Positions 1-13,400 of a stretch of 64,000 nucleotides of DNA are shown piece after piece; within the stretch, counting starts at the first letter, position 1; every line of letters starts with the position of its first letter. The position numbers and the translations under genes were made by a program. The notes beneath the pieces were generated by a model, which saw only the letters and a program-made list of their open reading frames with translations, was not told where the DNA came from and did no database searches. The stretch is from Setaria digitata (lineage: Eukaryota > Nematoda > Chromadorea > Rhabditida > Setariidae), in the NCBI GenBank assembly GCA_003640385.1, contig RCAB01000178.1, positions 51,750 through 115,749 of the forward strand, read 5' to 3'.

Positions 1-42
1 TAAGAGGAAATTCTCTCACAATAAGTAATACAGCGCAAATGG

Positions 43-80
<38 letters not shown>

Positions 81-2424
81 AACAACAACAAAAAGAAAAG
101 TGTTCAAAACAATTTCGCTGCCAGAAAAAAAAATCCCAGAATAGCTTTTTTTTTTTTTTTGTGAAAATTTGAAATATATTAAATTGTATGAATTTTAGCA
201 TACAATGAATAGCAGCAGTATGAGTCATCGTCTGGTTTAATGATCGAGATGAGTGTGATAATGCTACTAGTTAGTAATCGGGATTGTGAAGTTGTGTGAA
301 TCTGCTATGCAGTTGGATTTTACGGCCGGATTGATAAGACGAGTGTTGGTTGAAAAGTCGAGTTAGCTTAAGTTTCAAGAATCAGTTGAGAATTTAAAAA
401 ATATGAAGAATGAAAGGAAACAGAAAACATCATTTGTTGACAGCTTCGGTTGCTGTTTACGTTTTCCGTACCGAAGTTACTCATCTATTTTCCTCAAATA
501 TCAAACAATTTTACTTTATTATAACATGAAGCAAAGAAAACTTGCATCAAGTCTTTCTGCTCTATGGACTATTTGTCGACGAAGACGAAAGAACTGTCTC
601 TGTTGTGCCATATGGATTATTTGCCTTTATCGTAATCATACCATTGCAAATTAATAATATGAAAATGTTTTTTTTTTTTTTTTTCCAAAAGGCAAGGATA
701 ATGATTGCTGTGAAAGAATGGACAGGAGGAGAAGATTAGAACGAACTACGTTCCTTGAGACAGTCTAACTTGATAAAAAGGTTATACAGGAAATCACTCT
801 AGGAACTAATTTCTTGAGTAGCATTTTTCCAGATTAAGCTGTTTGGAAAAATTAAGAGGATCAGATCGATCGAGATCAATGAAGTGGTAATATCAAAACT
901 CAACCAGGAACCGGATTTTGACAAGGTAAATGGGCGACAAAAATTAACTTAATTACAAATTCTATAATATTAAGCTTTTTTTGTTTGTATATTTCATCCT
1001 GTTGCACCTTTTCTTCCATCTTCATTGACAAATATTATTGCACAGGACCTAGTGAAAATTCAGGTATATTTTATTGAAACATTTTTACAAAACGGAAGGA
1101 AACGTAAAATTGTAAAACTTCTTTTATTTGTAGGAAGTAATTGTGTAACAGAAAGAAAAAAGAAACTTTGTGTAAAAAAGATGGAAATATTTGTTTGAAG
1201 GTATCTCGTAAACATTTTGTTGAATGATTCCGACAAATTTTCACAGTACTTTGGAGTTCAATTAAAGCTAACGATTGAAATGTGAGAAATGCAAACAAGT
1301 GAACTATGTGCCTCCACTGAGAATTAATCCGACAGTGCCATTTCACAGGAAAAATTGATAATAAAAATTGTTTGGACAATTTAATCGGTCATTCAGTGTG
1401 CTCGTTTCTTCTTTTTTTTTTTTTTTTTTCTGCTCAATGGATGATGCATTTTGTATAGAAAGAATTTAGCAGTAGTTAAATAATTCCCATTATTCTGTCG
1501 CAGTTTTCCAGTCATTGCAATTTTTAAATTTTAACTAATGGTTTATAGCTTACGCACACGATTTCATCGTATCGTTTTGAGGGAGATTTCCTGAAAAATC
1601 CTTAAATGATTTAATGAAAAAAAAAAAAGTGGGAATGAATAATAGATGTTATTGGTGTATTAATTAATTTTTATTATGTTATTATACTTCCCAAGCATTT
1701 TCAAAATCATCATATTTCTCGAGAATTATCAGTAAGAAATGAGTGACCGTAACTGTATGTCGGAAAGAAAGAAAGAAAGAAATATCTCGGATAATTAATG
1801 GAGAAATGTTTTTGGAATATGGTGGGCGATACACTGTCTATAAAATGATTATATTTCGATGTGCAATGAATAGAAGTATAGATAAAATGATAAGAAAGAG
1901 ACAATTTAGAACATAATGTTATCTATCATATTTTAATGTTAACTGAGAAAAAAGCACAAAAATTAGCATCAAAAGAGACTAAAAAAGAGAAATTCAAATT
2001 AATCGGTTCAGTGGTTAGGTTCAGAATTATAAGTTGAAGAAAAAAAAGTGGAAAAAATGATAAGAGAAGAGAAATGGAAGAGATGATAAAATGTTAGCTA
2101 AATAGCCTTTCAGCTTGTCAATCCTTAATGAACCACATTAAAATCCGATATTTCTCTGGAAGAAAAGAGTTGAATATGAGAATAATCAATTCATTTAAAT
2201 ATAAGGAAAAAAGGATCAAATCAGTTCTCTATCATTTATTTATCACAATAAGAATGAAAAAGCACTTTCAAGTAAGTCATCCTCAAATATGAATGAAAAA
2301 ATGTCCATTATGGTCATGATAAAAAATGAAAGGAAAAAAATTGAATTCATGTCATATACAATACTCAATTATAGCACTAACTGATTATACAATCGAGTAA
2401 GATGAGATACACAGTGAACAGTGG

Positions 2425-2502
2425 ATATAATATAATTGATATAATAATTGATATAATTGATATAAATTAATATAATTGATATAATTGATATAATATAATT
2501 CC
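2425..2502. repeat. ATTGATAT-type AT microsatellite
   Basis: About eight irregular copies of the word ATTGATAT/AATATAAT follow one another in this AT-only stretch. It is simple-sequence DNA and explains the Ile/Tyr-rich open frame on the minus strand here. Confidence 0.8.
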
Positions 2503-3101
2503 AAATGAGCTAAATTGCTTATAAAGTTTATGATTTTGAAGGGCGAGAAAAAAATTATTATGAAAAATAGAAAAATAATTTGAAAATATCTCATCTCATT
2601 CTAATTCAGCCATTGGTTGGATTCATTATAAAGAAAAAAAAAAGAAGGAAGAAAAGGAATACTATTGTTATTATTATTAGATTGAAACTAATCTACCATT
2701 AAATTATATAAATGAAATTAGCAAGTAGCCAACATACTGAGCGATCAGGATGCTATGGTGAATGTGATAAATCAATTCTACAGGATTCTTTGTCGCGAAG
2801 CCAAACTAGTCTAACTAGACCAGTTCTGTAATAGCCTTTCATTCAGCACTAACAGAAATAGATACATATTGTAGATGATGATGATGATATATGAAGTGTG
2901 AAAATGATACAAACGACGGGTTTGACGTATTTATCTCAATTTTATCATTTTTTTTTTTCGTTCGTAAGAAGAAGAGGGAAGTAGAAAATCAATGGTTCTC
3001 AGCAATGAGATGTGCTGTCATATCTGAAAATTTGTTTGCTAGCCATTATGTTCCGCTCGGTGTAGCAATTACCGGAAATTTCCACCCAAAATAGTCGGGA
3101 G

Positions 3102-3177
3102 GAATACTCGAGAGGTATGGGTGTAACCGGGAGAAGCTAGGATACTCGAGAGATATGGAAATAACCGGGAGAAGCGG
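3102..3177. repeat. two-copy 38-bp tandem repeat, locally GC-rich
   Basis: ATACTCGAGAG appears at 3104 and 3142, and each copy ends in AACCGGGAGAAGC. The two units differ at a few bases in the middle. The local GC content is clearly above the surrounding DNA. Confidence 0.75.
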
Positions 3178-5970
3178 GCCACGAGAAGCATCATCACTAC
3201 AATTCCTATTTCTCGAAATCGATCGGTCGGTGGTTCATAGAGACTAGTGCCATCGCCACAGCACACTTGCAAATCTCTCTAATACTTCTTTATGATGTTG
3301 ATTGAACTTCCATGAAATAATCATCATCCCATCTATTTCTTCCGTTCTCTCTCCCTCTCTCTCTCTCTCTTTTCACTTTTCCAACGATAAAACATACGGA
3401 AGCTATATTAAGCTAATTAATTAATCTTTTTTCCCATTACTGAAAGAGGGAGAAGTGAAAAGGTTTCTCATTATAATGGAAATAATTTCGATCTTACAGT
3501 GGATATTAGCTGAACTAAGTGCTCATTAATTAATTGCTCAAGGTGAGGAAAAGAGACAATATCAGAAGGAGTGATAATATTATTGCTTAAAATACCGAAA
3601 GAAATTATGCTTAGCAACAGAAATATTGGCGAAGAAAAGGGAGCAAATATGTGAGTGAAATAAAATTTGAATGAAACTTTGAAGTGAAATCCAATCCTTT
3701 TAAGTAAATATTAATTAAGCGAGGAAAAAAATTAATGTCAATTATGAATAATAAAAGCAAAAATAAAAAGGAAAAAAGTAACGCTGAAATTGTTATCGCC
3801 CTCAACTGTTGAATTTGTTTTTTTATCACTTTCACAATCCTCTTCTACGTGTTCATATCATATCTTATGATATATCGCGTTATTTGATATGCCTAATCTT
3901 ATCTCAAAGAAAGACGATAGATAGGAACTCTGTGAGTTAGAAGTTTTGGAAATCAAAAACAAGGATACGTATTCCGATATCAATTTAATGACAAATAAAG
4001 AATATATTTTACAATTAATTCGCTTATTTATCGATCAATGAAGCTACTACAAGATACTCTTCATGTGTAGAAATATCCAAAGCAGTCTTAAATAATTGAT
4101 TGAATTAAGTGATTAAGCACATCACAAATCTTATTAACATTTTACTAAGAGATTAAGAAAAAAAATCGTCTACCAAAGAAGTTATAACAACTAATTCCAC
4201 GAATTCTTTAATCCGAACAGATCGATATGGCAACAGGAATAGCTGAAAGATCGAATCGAATCCATTCATCATTATAACAAAGTCTCCAATCAAGCAAATG
4301 TTAATCTCAAGACCGAATCGAATCCAACAGCATTCATACCTCTATCTCGATTAGACTCTTCCTCAATCAAGCAAACATTCATCTCATTTTCTCCTTCTCA
4401 CATTTGTACAGTTGGGCGGTTCAAATCGTCTTATTGGGCTATTAGAGAATTGATGAATGATCTAGACAATTTAATTGTAGAATAATCAATCAAACCGAGA
4501 AATTTGTTCTTCCGCTTTAAAACTTCAATCTTCATCAAATATAAAAAAAGTGAAGTTAAAGCACCGACAAGATTTATAATATAATAACAGTAAGAATAAA
4601 TAATTTCACAATCATTCTTCAAAATTAGACATCATTGTTAACAGTGCTTCTGAAAGCGATAAGTAAGGATCCTCACATTTTCCTCCCATCGCTAAATTTA
4701 ATTGGTGATTATCAGTGATATCAGAAGTATTTCGAAAGAGAGAGACAGAATAAAAAGGAATTTTGGACGAAATAGGTGGAGAAAAAAAGTATGAAAGTAT
4801 GACGTCGATTTTAAAATAAATCTGCAAAAATTTTCAGGAAAAAAAAAAAAGGAAAACAGTTTTAATGCAAGTGATAGAATGATATGTGAGAATGAATTTG
4901 CATAATTTCCATTTCTTTTTTTCTTTTAAATTCTTTCCTTTGTTTCGTACACTTACAGTCTGCCATATGTATTATTATTACTGCTGATCTTACCATCAAT
5001 TTTTACCAGATCGATCATTACCTATCACTGTTGATTTCACGATCAATTTTTAGTGGATGGATCAGCAGTATGATGATAGAAATGCGAAGTCGATGATGGA
5101 TAGATTGTAGACAGCATTATGCAACTGCAAAGGAAGGAGAAAGAAGTTAAAAATTAATTCTCTCGTTAGAAGACAGGAGAATGAGAGCTTAATGATCGAT
5201 CCCTTCGTTTTAATACAAATTTATGGTTTTATCTGAAACATTTTAATCATTTTAAAGATTCCATATCAAATTTGATAATTGGAGAAAGTTTTTCACTAAC
5301 TGCTAGAGAGAAATAAATGAGTTAGACACTTAGAAATACATTTTTTTGATCCGTTGATGCTAACTTCATTATCAAAGAATAATAATGACAAAAAGATAGC
5401 ACTATTTTTAATGGACTTTTTCTGCTACTGCTAAAATTGAAAATGTTTAGTTTTGTCACAGGTAAGATTACGGTTTACATTTTGTCTATGGTTAAATAAT
5501 TCAGTGACAGAATTCCTCGAATACATGCATTGTCGAACGATTTTGACCAAATTTCTAACATTTTAATTTCTTCATGTTCTTAAATTCTTACATATATATT
5601 TCTCTCTTATTTTAAGCAAGCAGAAATCATATCGTGCAGATCGAATCTAAAATTATTAATTGATAATAACCGGAAACTTCTTCTTACACACAAAATGTAA
5701 AATCTAACTTCCCCCTACGAGCGTTACGCAAGACAACTTTTTCAGGACAAAAGAGTGTAAAAAAAAAAAACTTGAATCAAAATTTGTTTATAAATTGTAA
5801 AAATTAAAATTTTCATTTTTTTTTTTTCAATGAAATAACACTAAATGATTGTTGCTGAAATGAAAGTTTCGGCTTCTAAAAAAAAAGAAAAATATCAGGT
5901 CGTCCTTTCTCTATCACTTTATCAATCCCTGAAATTAAACTAAACAGTCGGGTCTGTACCTGATAATTAA

Positions 5971-6201
5971 TTACACGATGAAGATAGGATCTGGATAATG
6001 ACGATGATGGCGCAAAGTACGACAATGAACGCATGGCCCACAACATATGCAGTCGTAGTAATAACCATATGAAGGAACTTCAGTTGCGCTAGCCAAACAG
6101 CAACAACAGATAAGCATAATCATAAGCATAAAGAGTAAGCCACCACCATATGGGACATAGTGATAATAATAGCCATTAAATCCATCATTATAGAAAGGCA
6201 T
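5971..6201 (-). CDS. small Cys/Tyr/Gly-rich single-pass membrane protein (putative)
   Basis: A 76-residue open frame starting at ATG 6201 and ending at TAA 5971. It begins with a Tyr/Gly-rich segment (YYYHYVPYGGG), followed by a hydrophobic helix of about 16 residues (GLLFMLMIMLICCCC), then PSYGYYYDCICCGPC and a His/Arg-rich end (RHHRHYP). This layout, a Tyr/Gly/Cys-rich short protein with one membrane segment, is common among small nematode hypotheticals, but I do not recognise a named family. The frame stays open upstream to 6360, so a longer start or a first exon is possible. It lies about 590 bases downstream of the rhomboid stop codon on the same strand, close enough for a shared transcript. 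The biased composition argues for real coding more than chance, but there is no second line of evidence. Confidence 0.45.
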   Translation of the reverse strand: MPFYNDGFNGYYYHYVPYGGGLLFMLMIMLICCCCLASATEVPSYGYYYDCICCGPCVHCRTLRHHRHYPDPIFIV

Positions 6202-6788
6202 CCCGAATGCTGGTGACCCACCACACGACAAGATTCGTAAAGCAATAATGATCCATTTAAAAATGAAATTTCTTTTTTTTTTTTTGACATGAATCATTCC
6301 GTAGCGATTTCTAATTTCATTAAAAGGATGATATAAAATACAAGCGGCAAAGATAAACAAAAATCATTCAATTAAAACGAACTTCACAACTTTTTTTTTC
6401 AGCAATTATGGTAAAAGAACATTTTAAAACAAATAATGATTAAGAAAAAAGACTGAATACAAGATCTAAAACTCCAACAAAATTCTAAATTATTAATGTA
6501 GAACAGTTTTCGCTGTAACCGCAATACTGGAGACTGAGTTTAATTAGTAAATTATAAAGAAATTTAAATCTTCACCATCTTTAAAATAGAACTCTAGTTT
6601 TTTTTATGCAGTCTTTAAATTCAAAATTAAAATCTTATGTTTGTCTAAAAAGACAAAAATGAATTCGAATTCATCACTGTTTACAACTTTCAGAAACTAG
6701 AATTATTTCTCTTTATGTCACTTCCAAAAATTAATAAAAGTTCTAAATAGAATCCAAAAACATGATCAGTTAAAATGCATATTAAAAT

Positions 6789-9584
6789 TCAGTACAAGGA
6801 GGAATGCCAACTGTCCTCATAAAAACTTCGCTGTGTAGCTCTCCACATTTGCTCCTCTTCTGACATACCGCCAGTATATTCGTCATAATTCCCTGAATTT
6901 TAAACCTCTGGTTTAATGGTGTACTATCGTTTTTTAATTCATATAATATACAGCTAACATTAATGATTAATCCCTAAAAAAAAAACTTATGTAGTAATAA
7001 CAGGTGAAGAAACTTTCATCTGAAATATCGTCTTTTCCGAAAGAATAAGTTCTTCCAAAAATCAATAATAACAGTAATTATTAATTAGCTAATAAAAAAA
7101 GAGTGAAGTGAAAGCTGGAAATTCCGAGAACACTCTGATATTATCATTCAATCCTTCCTACCGTCTTTCCTAACCTTTGAAAAATAAGTAAGAATTTACT
7201 TTGTTCGCCTCGCCAACTATAGGAGGGTCTTTCATAAGTATTGGCGTTCTCTCCTCCAACAGGACCAGAACCCCAACTAGTGAATCTTCTTCCACTATTC
7301 GATCCTGAACTATTTCCCATCTGTGAAGGTGATCCTCTGTTATCACCTGAATCAAAAGACTTTTAATACTGTAAATGATTAGCCAGCTGTACAAATAAAA
7401 TAAAGCAATTCTAAAAATTGATTTTGGTTTGAAGAAAACCTTACTATGCTGCATTTTTGACGTGAATATTGGAAAATATGACGCCTAAGTCACAAATCCA
7501 AATAATAATAATAATAATAATAACCGAATAAAAGAGAGACGACACTTTCTAGAATATCAACAATTGTTTTCAGTGGACCATTCGTATAGGCCAAACCAAC
7601 AATGATGCCCGAAAGATGGCCGATAAACGATGCATTGGGAGTCAGCAACTTAAATAAAAAAGACCAAACTGAATCATCAATTACATTAAAGAAGATGAAA
7701 ATTTACTTAATCCAATTCAGCAGTTGTTGATATCAATGCTTGAATGATGATAATGATGATCTAAAACCTACATCTGAACTGATAACGAAAATTTTCGGGT
7801 AATTTTAGTTTTTAAATAGACTAAATAGAAATTAATACCCACGTACTTCATTACTATTCCAAATTATACTACTATCCAGCAACTTAATCCCCATTACAAA
7901 ATATTTTACTGTAAAGTTTTGAGGAATGAATACAACCGGGTAACCTTTGACCAACCTGTAGAAGGAATAGCTCTGCCCAACAAGCATATTGCGATGGTAT
8001 AGGAAACCATCCAAATAAATTACGGTCAGTATATGGAAAATAAGTTGTATGCAACACCTTTAGAGCAAAGAGCACACCTGAAAAAACATACAAAAACGCT
8101 AAGTGACTTTAAGATAACCTTTTCGTTCTTCCTAAAGACTTTTCAGTAGGGAACTGCACCAATGCTAGAAAATGACGAATCCGTTAGTGAACGGAAGTAG
8201 AAAACAAAAACAGAACTTCTGTTGCAATGAAAGTTATATTGCTGAAGTTCCGAGACAATTTCAAAGTCGCGCAAAAAAAACAATCAACTAACCAGAAAAA
8301 CCAACAGCACACTGGTTCACGAAACTGCCGTTACCGAAATAAAATACCTCATCGGCCAAATAACTCAGTCCAACCATAGTACTGCTTGTTGCTAAGGCAA
8401 ACGTCACCAGCAACAAGAGAAAACGACGTGAGCCTAACAAAGGCTCTAAACGTCGACCCTAAAATAACTGTAAAGTTGTCAGCTATTACAGTTAAAGATG
8501 TTCATGAAAATACTATAATACTATTTGCTGGTTAAGAAAGTATTATCGGCGCCAAGAGAAAACATTTCGAACCTAGCAAAGACTCTAAACGTTGACGATT
8601 ATTTGTTAAGTGTGAATAACTTTAAAGCAAGACAAATGTGTATCAACAAAAATATCTATGCACATTAAGAAAAAACATTACCGTAGTTAGCACCAAAGCA
8701 AAGGAGGATGTAATCTTACAATTTTATGCTTTTTTTTAACAAAATGGATTTTATAAATGAAGAAATACGGAAATTTGGATAGAATGATTAAGGATGTTTT
8801 TGGATTTACAATCGAAAATTCTTAATAAAAATATTTGTAGGCCTAGGTCAACTGAGGGGAATATGGAGAAAAATAACGAGTTTTCCTTTCCAAATTGATA
8901 CTTGAGAATAATGTCATGGATACAGCAGAATCATACCTAATATGCAATGATTTGTTTCTTTCAACGTATATACAAAAACTAACTTTCCACAGCAATGAGA
9001 CCATATTAAAATAAAGATGCATATCATCCGCATGCATAACTGTAGATGCAAGCAGCCGGAACCATTCTGACCGATATACTATACGGGATGGAAGAAGACA
9101 CATTGCTTCTGAAAATTTTCACTGAATCAGCAATAGAATAACAGTATATATCCTTTAAATGCAAAAAAAAAAAAACTAATAGAATGCCGAATGCTTTAAA
9201 TATCACCAAGCCATTATCAAGGTTTTTCCAGCGACTGATCATCACTGAAATATCCTTATCTATTTACATCACATATATGTTACCACATTTAACCGAAGTT
9301 TTGATAATGAATAGAAAATAGAAGATAAAAAAAAAAAAAAACTTGGATCTAAAGAGAGAAAAGGCTTGAAATTCGTAAAATAAAAGTAAATTCAATTTCC
9401 AAAAATAATTTAAGATACCTGTCCTGCGCAAGTCAAGAGCAGGAATATAACCCAGAAAAATTGCCATTTGGAATAATATAACAATTAGAGTAACCGGTGG
9501 AATGTTATGTGAGTTAAACAGTTGATATGCCAATAAGTACACACCATAATTATTTTGCCTCCGACGGTTATGATGAAAAAACAT
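6789..9584 (-). CDS. RHBDD1: rhomboid protease, RHBDD1/RHBDL4 family
   Basis: ER intramembrane serine protease; the animal family cleaves or retrotranslocates unstable membrane proteins with p97/VCP. Exons: 9584-9419, 9108-8984, 8458-8293, 8077-7956, 7648-7546, 7346-7200, 6892-6789, giving 310 aa (human about 315). Phases agree at every junction and sites are GT-AG. Visible hallmarks: NNIPPVT-like N-terminus (HNIPPVT), HADDMHLYFN with the HxxxN element (His86, Asn90), the nucleophile in CAVGFSG (Ser152), and the catalytic His in FIGHLSG (His204). The tail has YSWRGEQ and then YTGGMSEEEQ followed by an A-x-x-x-S ubiquitin-interacting-motif core. ATG 9584 was chosen because GGTTCTAG, a good splice acceptor, stops two bases before it, which suggests trans-splicing. 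COG6 lies 0.8 kb upstream on the same strand. The first residues of exon 2 and the final exon were placed by phase and homology only. Confidence 0.92.
7501..7523. repeat. (AAT)n microsatellite
   Basis: Seven AAT units in the intron between rhomboid exons 5 and 6, just beyond the 5' splice site. Simple sequence. Confidence 0.85.
8541..8588 (-). pseudogene. vestigial duplicate of the start of rhomboid exon 3
   Basis: Inside the intron before exon 3, the minus strand reads QRLESLLGSKCFLL, matching RRLEPLLGSRRFLL at the start of the real exon (8458 downwards). Roughly 35 of 45 bases agree, including the run ACGTTTAGAG. There is no AG at its 5' edge, so it could not be spliced in as it stands. 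It is best read as a decayed partial exon duplication. Confidence 0.7.
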
Positions 9585-10407
9585 TTCTAGAACCGCAATA
9601 TTCAAATTATTAGAAGCAAATATTACGTCAGCAGTAAGGATGATATATTACTGAAAGTTTTAACCTGTGAAAGTCACAACCGTTACTGGTTAAAGTGCAT
9701 TTCAAGAACTTAACCACTAAATACTAAAAACAGAACTCTGTACAACTCAAAGAAACTCTAAGTCGAAATTAGACAAACATACCGACCAATCTCCTCATTT
9801 CTCTTCCCAAAAACACACTGAATGCTGGCTCAGTCTAAGATCACTTAAACTCTTAACTTCCACTAGTTATTTAGTCTACGTCAGTGTTGGCACTCTGCGC
9901 AATGTCTCATCTCCCTACGTATGAGATATACATATATATATATATATATATACGATGAGATATATATATACGTATATATATATATCTTTATAAATATTTA
10001 TATGCTGTCACTTTCTGTAATGGTCTCCAACTTGGCCACACATCTGCAGGAATGTTTATATTAATTACAACACATTTAGTGGAAACAGCAAAACCCAAAT
10101 GTAAAGCAATTCCAGTATTTCACTAGTAACATTTAATTCAAGATAATATCCAGCAATAAATGAATGCATAATCATGCAACATTCAGAATTCCATACAAAG
10201 AAATAAGTTACATCTTTATTATTTTGCTTACCGCAACCAGCGCACTGTATCGTGTAATTTCATCAGAAAAATAAACTAAAAAAAAATATTCAATTATTTT
10301 CATGGCTAAAGAGATGAAAAAAAAAAAGAAAGAAAATAAAACCCACATAAAAACTAGATTTTTTAGATAAGAAACTTGAGATGTTGAAAGGCGTACAAAG
10401 GAAAAAT
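9585..10407. other. COG6 to RHBDD1 intergenic stretch
   Basis: About 820 bases between two same-strand genes. It contains a TA-rich microsatellite (9924-9985) and, on the minus strand, a splice-flanked open segment at about 10231-10278 (reads SDEITRYSALVA, followed by a GTAAGC donor) that may be an extra 3' exon of COG6. A second candidate acceptor lies near 10049. Nothing else is supported. Confidence 0.5.
9924..9985. repeat. TA-rich microsatellite
   Basis: Two runs of alternating TA, separated by CGATGAGA and interrupted by CG. Simple sequence in the gap between COG6 and the rhomboid gene. Confidence 0.9.
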
Positions 10408-13400
10408 TTACTTATTTTTGCTTCCTTCAATCAAGTATATAAGAATAAATAATTGAAATGTGAATAAACTCAATAATGCATAGAAATAACGGTCAGAACG
10501 TCTCAATTTCAAAGCATTTTCGATCTATATATTATTCCCAAAAGGTATAAAATTCATAACAAATAACTTCTGTTACAGAACGGCAAATATAACAAATATA
10601 AACGGCAAATACTCGATGTCTTTATGTCCATATTTTCAGCAATTCCTCGACCTAAACAGAAATCTAAAGGACATTCAAGAAAAATTAGAGAGAACTATAT
10701 ATGCTCCAGTTCTAAATCTAAAACCACAAGTATAAAATTCAAAGATATACATTTAGTTCTCCTGCAGCTAAAATTTACGTAGTACAGTTAAAATGACTGC
10801 ACTTATACACTTTACAAACCTCATAGAAACTATACCTGCTCAACCGATTTAATAGATAACTGAGCGTATTTGTTGCTTGGGTCGACAACTTTATTGTAGA
10901 TTATTCTATAAGCTGCCACTAAATTTTCAATGGTTCGTTCCCGTACTATATCCCTGAAGTGAGATTATATTACGTATCTGGCGTAGTAATCAACAATTAA
11001 ACACGAAATCTCAATTATAAGTCTTGAAGGAAGTTGCAACGACTGAGCCTTACCTTAGTCTGGCCGATGATAATTTTACACACTGATCCAGTTTGTATTT
11101 ATCAGGAGTTGCCAAAAAAGAATCAAATGAAAACAAAGTGCTTGATATTCGAGACAGCTCCATCCCGGCGATTTCAGAAAGTGCTCCCTGAAAGCATTTT
11201 TAAAAATTGAGTAAATGATTCACAAACAAATTGCTTTAAATGTCTCTAAGAACGCCGGTTGAAGTAAAATTATTCCAAAAATTCTAGCAATTACATGTAC
11301 ATCAGTTAAAGGATGAATACATTTAAACTATATTTAGCTGCCACAATGCAAGGTCATCCGTACTCCTTATGAAAGGCTTCAAACTGATCCGAGGGAAAAG
11401 CTAGGATGCTACAAAAAAAAAAAAATAAAAGCTTAAAAAGGAAAATGAAAGCTATGTACCTGACCTGGTTGATGAGCTGCAGCTTTCCGATACAATTCAA
11501 TTAGACCAGTTTGTGTTAGAATGTAAGTAGCCTGCTCACTAACAAGTACATCAACGTTGGCATCAACCTAAAGAATCTGGAATTTTGGAAGTATTTTGGA
11601 AGTCATCACCCCATGTAATCCTCAGATGATGGTAGTTGCGGAGATGTCAAAAACATCATCTAATCTTTTGAAAGAAACTATCAACTGTTTTGATTGAGGA
11701 CAAGAATGCTTGTTATAAAAATGTCTACTCCGCAGCACTCTCAAAGATGAGAAAAAAAAAAATGCTTTATATATTCTCTCTCCGTTTTCCAATCTCTTTG
11801 TCATTTTCAGTACACCGTTTTTACTTCATGAAATGTAAATCTTCTAGATTTAAGTTCTAAGAAATTAATAAATAATCATTACTTGGGCTTTAATCATCTC
11901 AAGGCGTGAATCCGTAAATGGATAAAGTGCGATAGCAGCATTTATAGCGGACAAACAGTTGAGGATATAAACGGCAACATCAAGGGGTGAATGAAGTTGT
12001 GTGGATGACAATTGTACTGCTTGATTTAATGGATCCAGAACAGTTGAGAAGATCTGAAAATAGAAATATGTTCGGAAGCTGCGAAGTCATGAGTGATATC
12101 ATATCACTGGCAACACTTTCAATACAGTTTATCTAAATCTAAACCGTTCTTGATTTTCGAAAAATCCATTCTTGGTATTCTCTGATCAAAATGAAGTCCG
12201 TTTTCTTTTTAACACAAAACTGATAAAATATAGCTTTGAATCTAAAAGTAAATCCAGTCGTTAATTCTACCAGTTCATTTACCTTTTCAAAATTTTCTTT
12301 CTTATCAGCTACAGCAGCGATTGCAACGTCATGCGATTCCAGAACATCTTTAAGTAAGATTAATACCTGATGAAATGCAGATACAGGAAGCAAATCATAA
12401 TCTGGAGTACCCATCTGAAGAAATTTTTACGAACAACTTTAAACAGCACCAATAAAACTATTAATTCTTTGAATCCAATCCTCTCCAAATACAATAAAGA
12501 ATTAATTTAACCTTTCCAACGAGTTTCTGAACTAGTGAATGTAATCCACTGAAAAATAAATTTAACGTCAGTTCTTTCAATTCCGAAAATGTCTGAAGCA
12601 ACATCGAATCGGGAGTCAATGAAGGTCTGCAAGAAAAATATATATATATATATATTTGACATATTATGTGCGCTACGATTCATATAAATATTATAACCAA
12701 ACTCTTACACCTTTACAGTTAAAAAGAAGAAATATCAAAAATTTATACTGTTTTATATTTCACAAAGTTTTAGTAAAACAAGAATGATAAATAGCGTCCA
12801 AGGAGGACTGATAAAAGCAATTAATTTTTTGGTTTTTAAACCTTAGTTTTAATTTGATAACTTGATATCAAATAGGTCGTTCAGAGTAAGCATAAAATAA
12901 CAGCAATTTTTTCTATGCTTCCTCCTCTTTTCGCTGTAACCTCTGATTTTATTATTTACAGTTAAGTGAGAAAGCCTTAAAATATTCAAAACGTTCGCAA
13001 TTGTGCGAATAATACTTCACTACAAGAATTGAATAATTGAACATCAAAAATACTTACGCCATTGTTTCGAGATAAAACGTGAAAAGACATGACAATCGAT
13101 AAAGTATAATACAATTTGTTTCACTTATGAGAGCCTGCTCGACACGAACCTGGTTATAAATATTTTCTCATAAATATTTTCCGTTTATTTAAAACGGATG
13201 TTTATGTTTCAGTTTAGAATGGAGAGTGAGATCCTTAAGCATTTAGACAGTTAGGAATAACAAAAGCATTCTGCGATATTAGAAATGAAATTAAAACAAT
13301 GCATCATACTTTGAACGGGCGACAAAGTGCTTCGGAAATTTGGCTCTGTATATCACTGCAGTTCTCTTTTAAGACTGAAACAATTTAAAACCATATTAAA

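Larger units (their letters stand above)
1..5970. other. AT-rich stretch without a supported gene
   Basis: No coding exon chain could be supported on either strand. The stretch holds long homopolymers (for example a poly-A run at about 49-79 and a T run near 667-684), short tandem repeats listed separately, a pyrimidine CT run near 3348-3371, and a loosely duplicated segment at about 4250-4386 in which the words CGAATCGAATCCA and CAATCAAGCAAA each occur twice. Open frames here are short and have no recognisable product. Confidence 0.6.

Noticed and set aside
403..739. Overlapping plus-strand frames, one reading VDEDERTVSVVPYGLFAF
   Set aside because: Short, no recognised domain, followed by a poly-T run; no supportable splice structure.
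4250..4386. CGAATCGAATCC words resembling the T-arm of a tRNA
   Set aside because: No acceptor stem, anticodon arm or D-arm could be fitted on either strand; the words are part of a loose duplication.
8884..8912. INLERK on the minus strand in the intron after rhomboid exon 2, like INLERR in human RHBDD1
   Set aside because: The phase does not fit the exon 2 donor, while GRRLEPLLGSRR at 8458 joins exactly and matches the same family position; probably coincidence.
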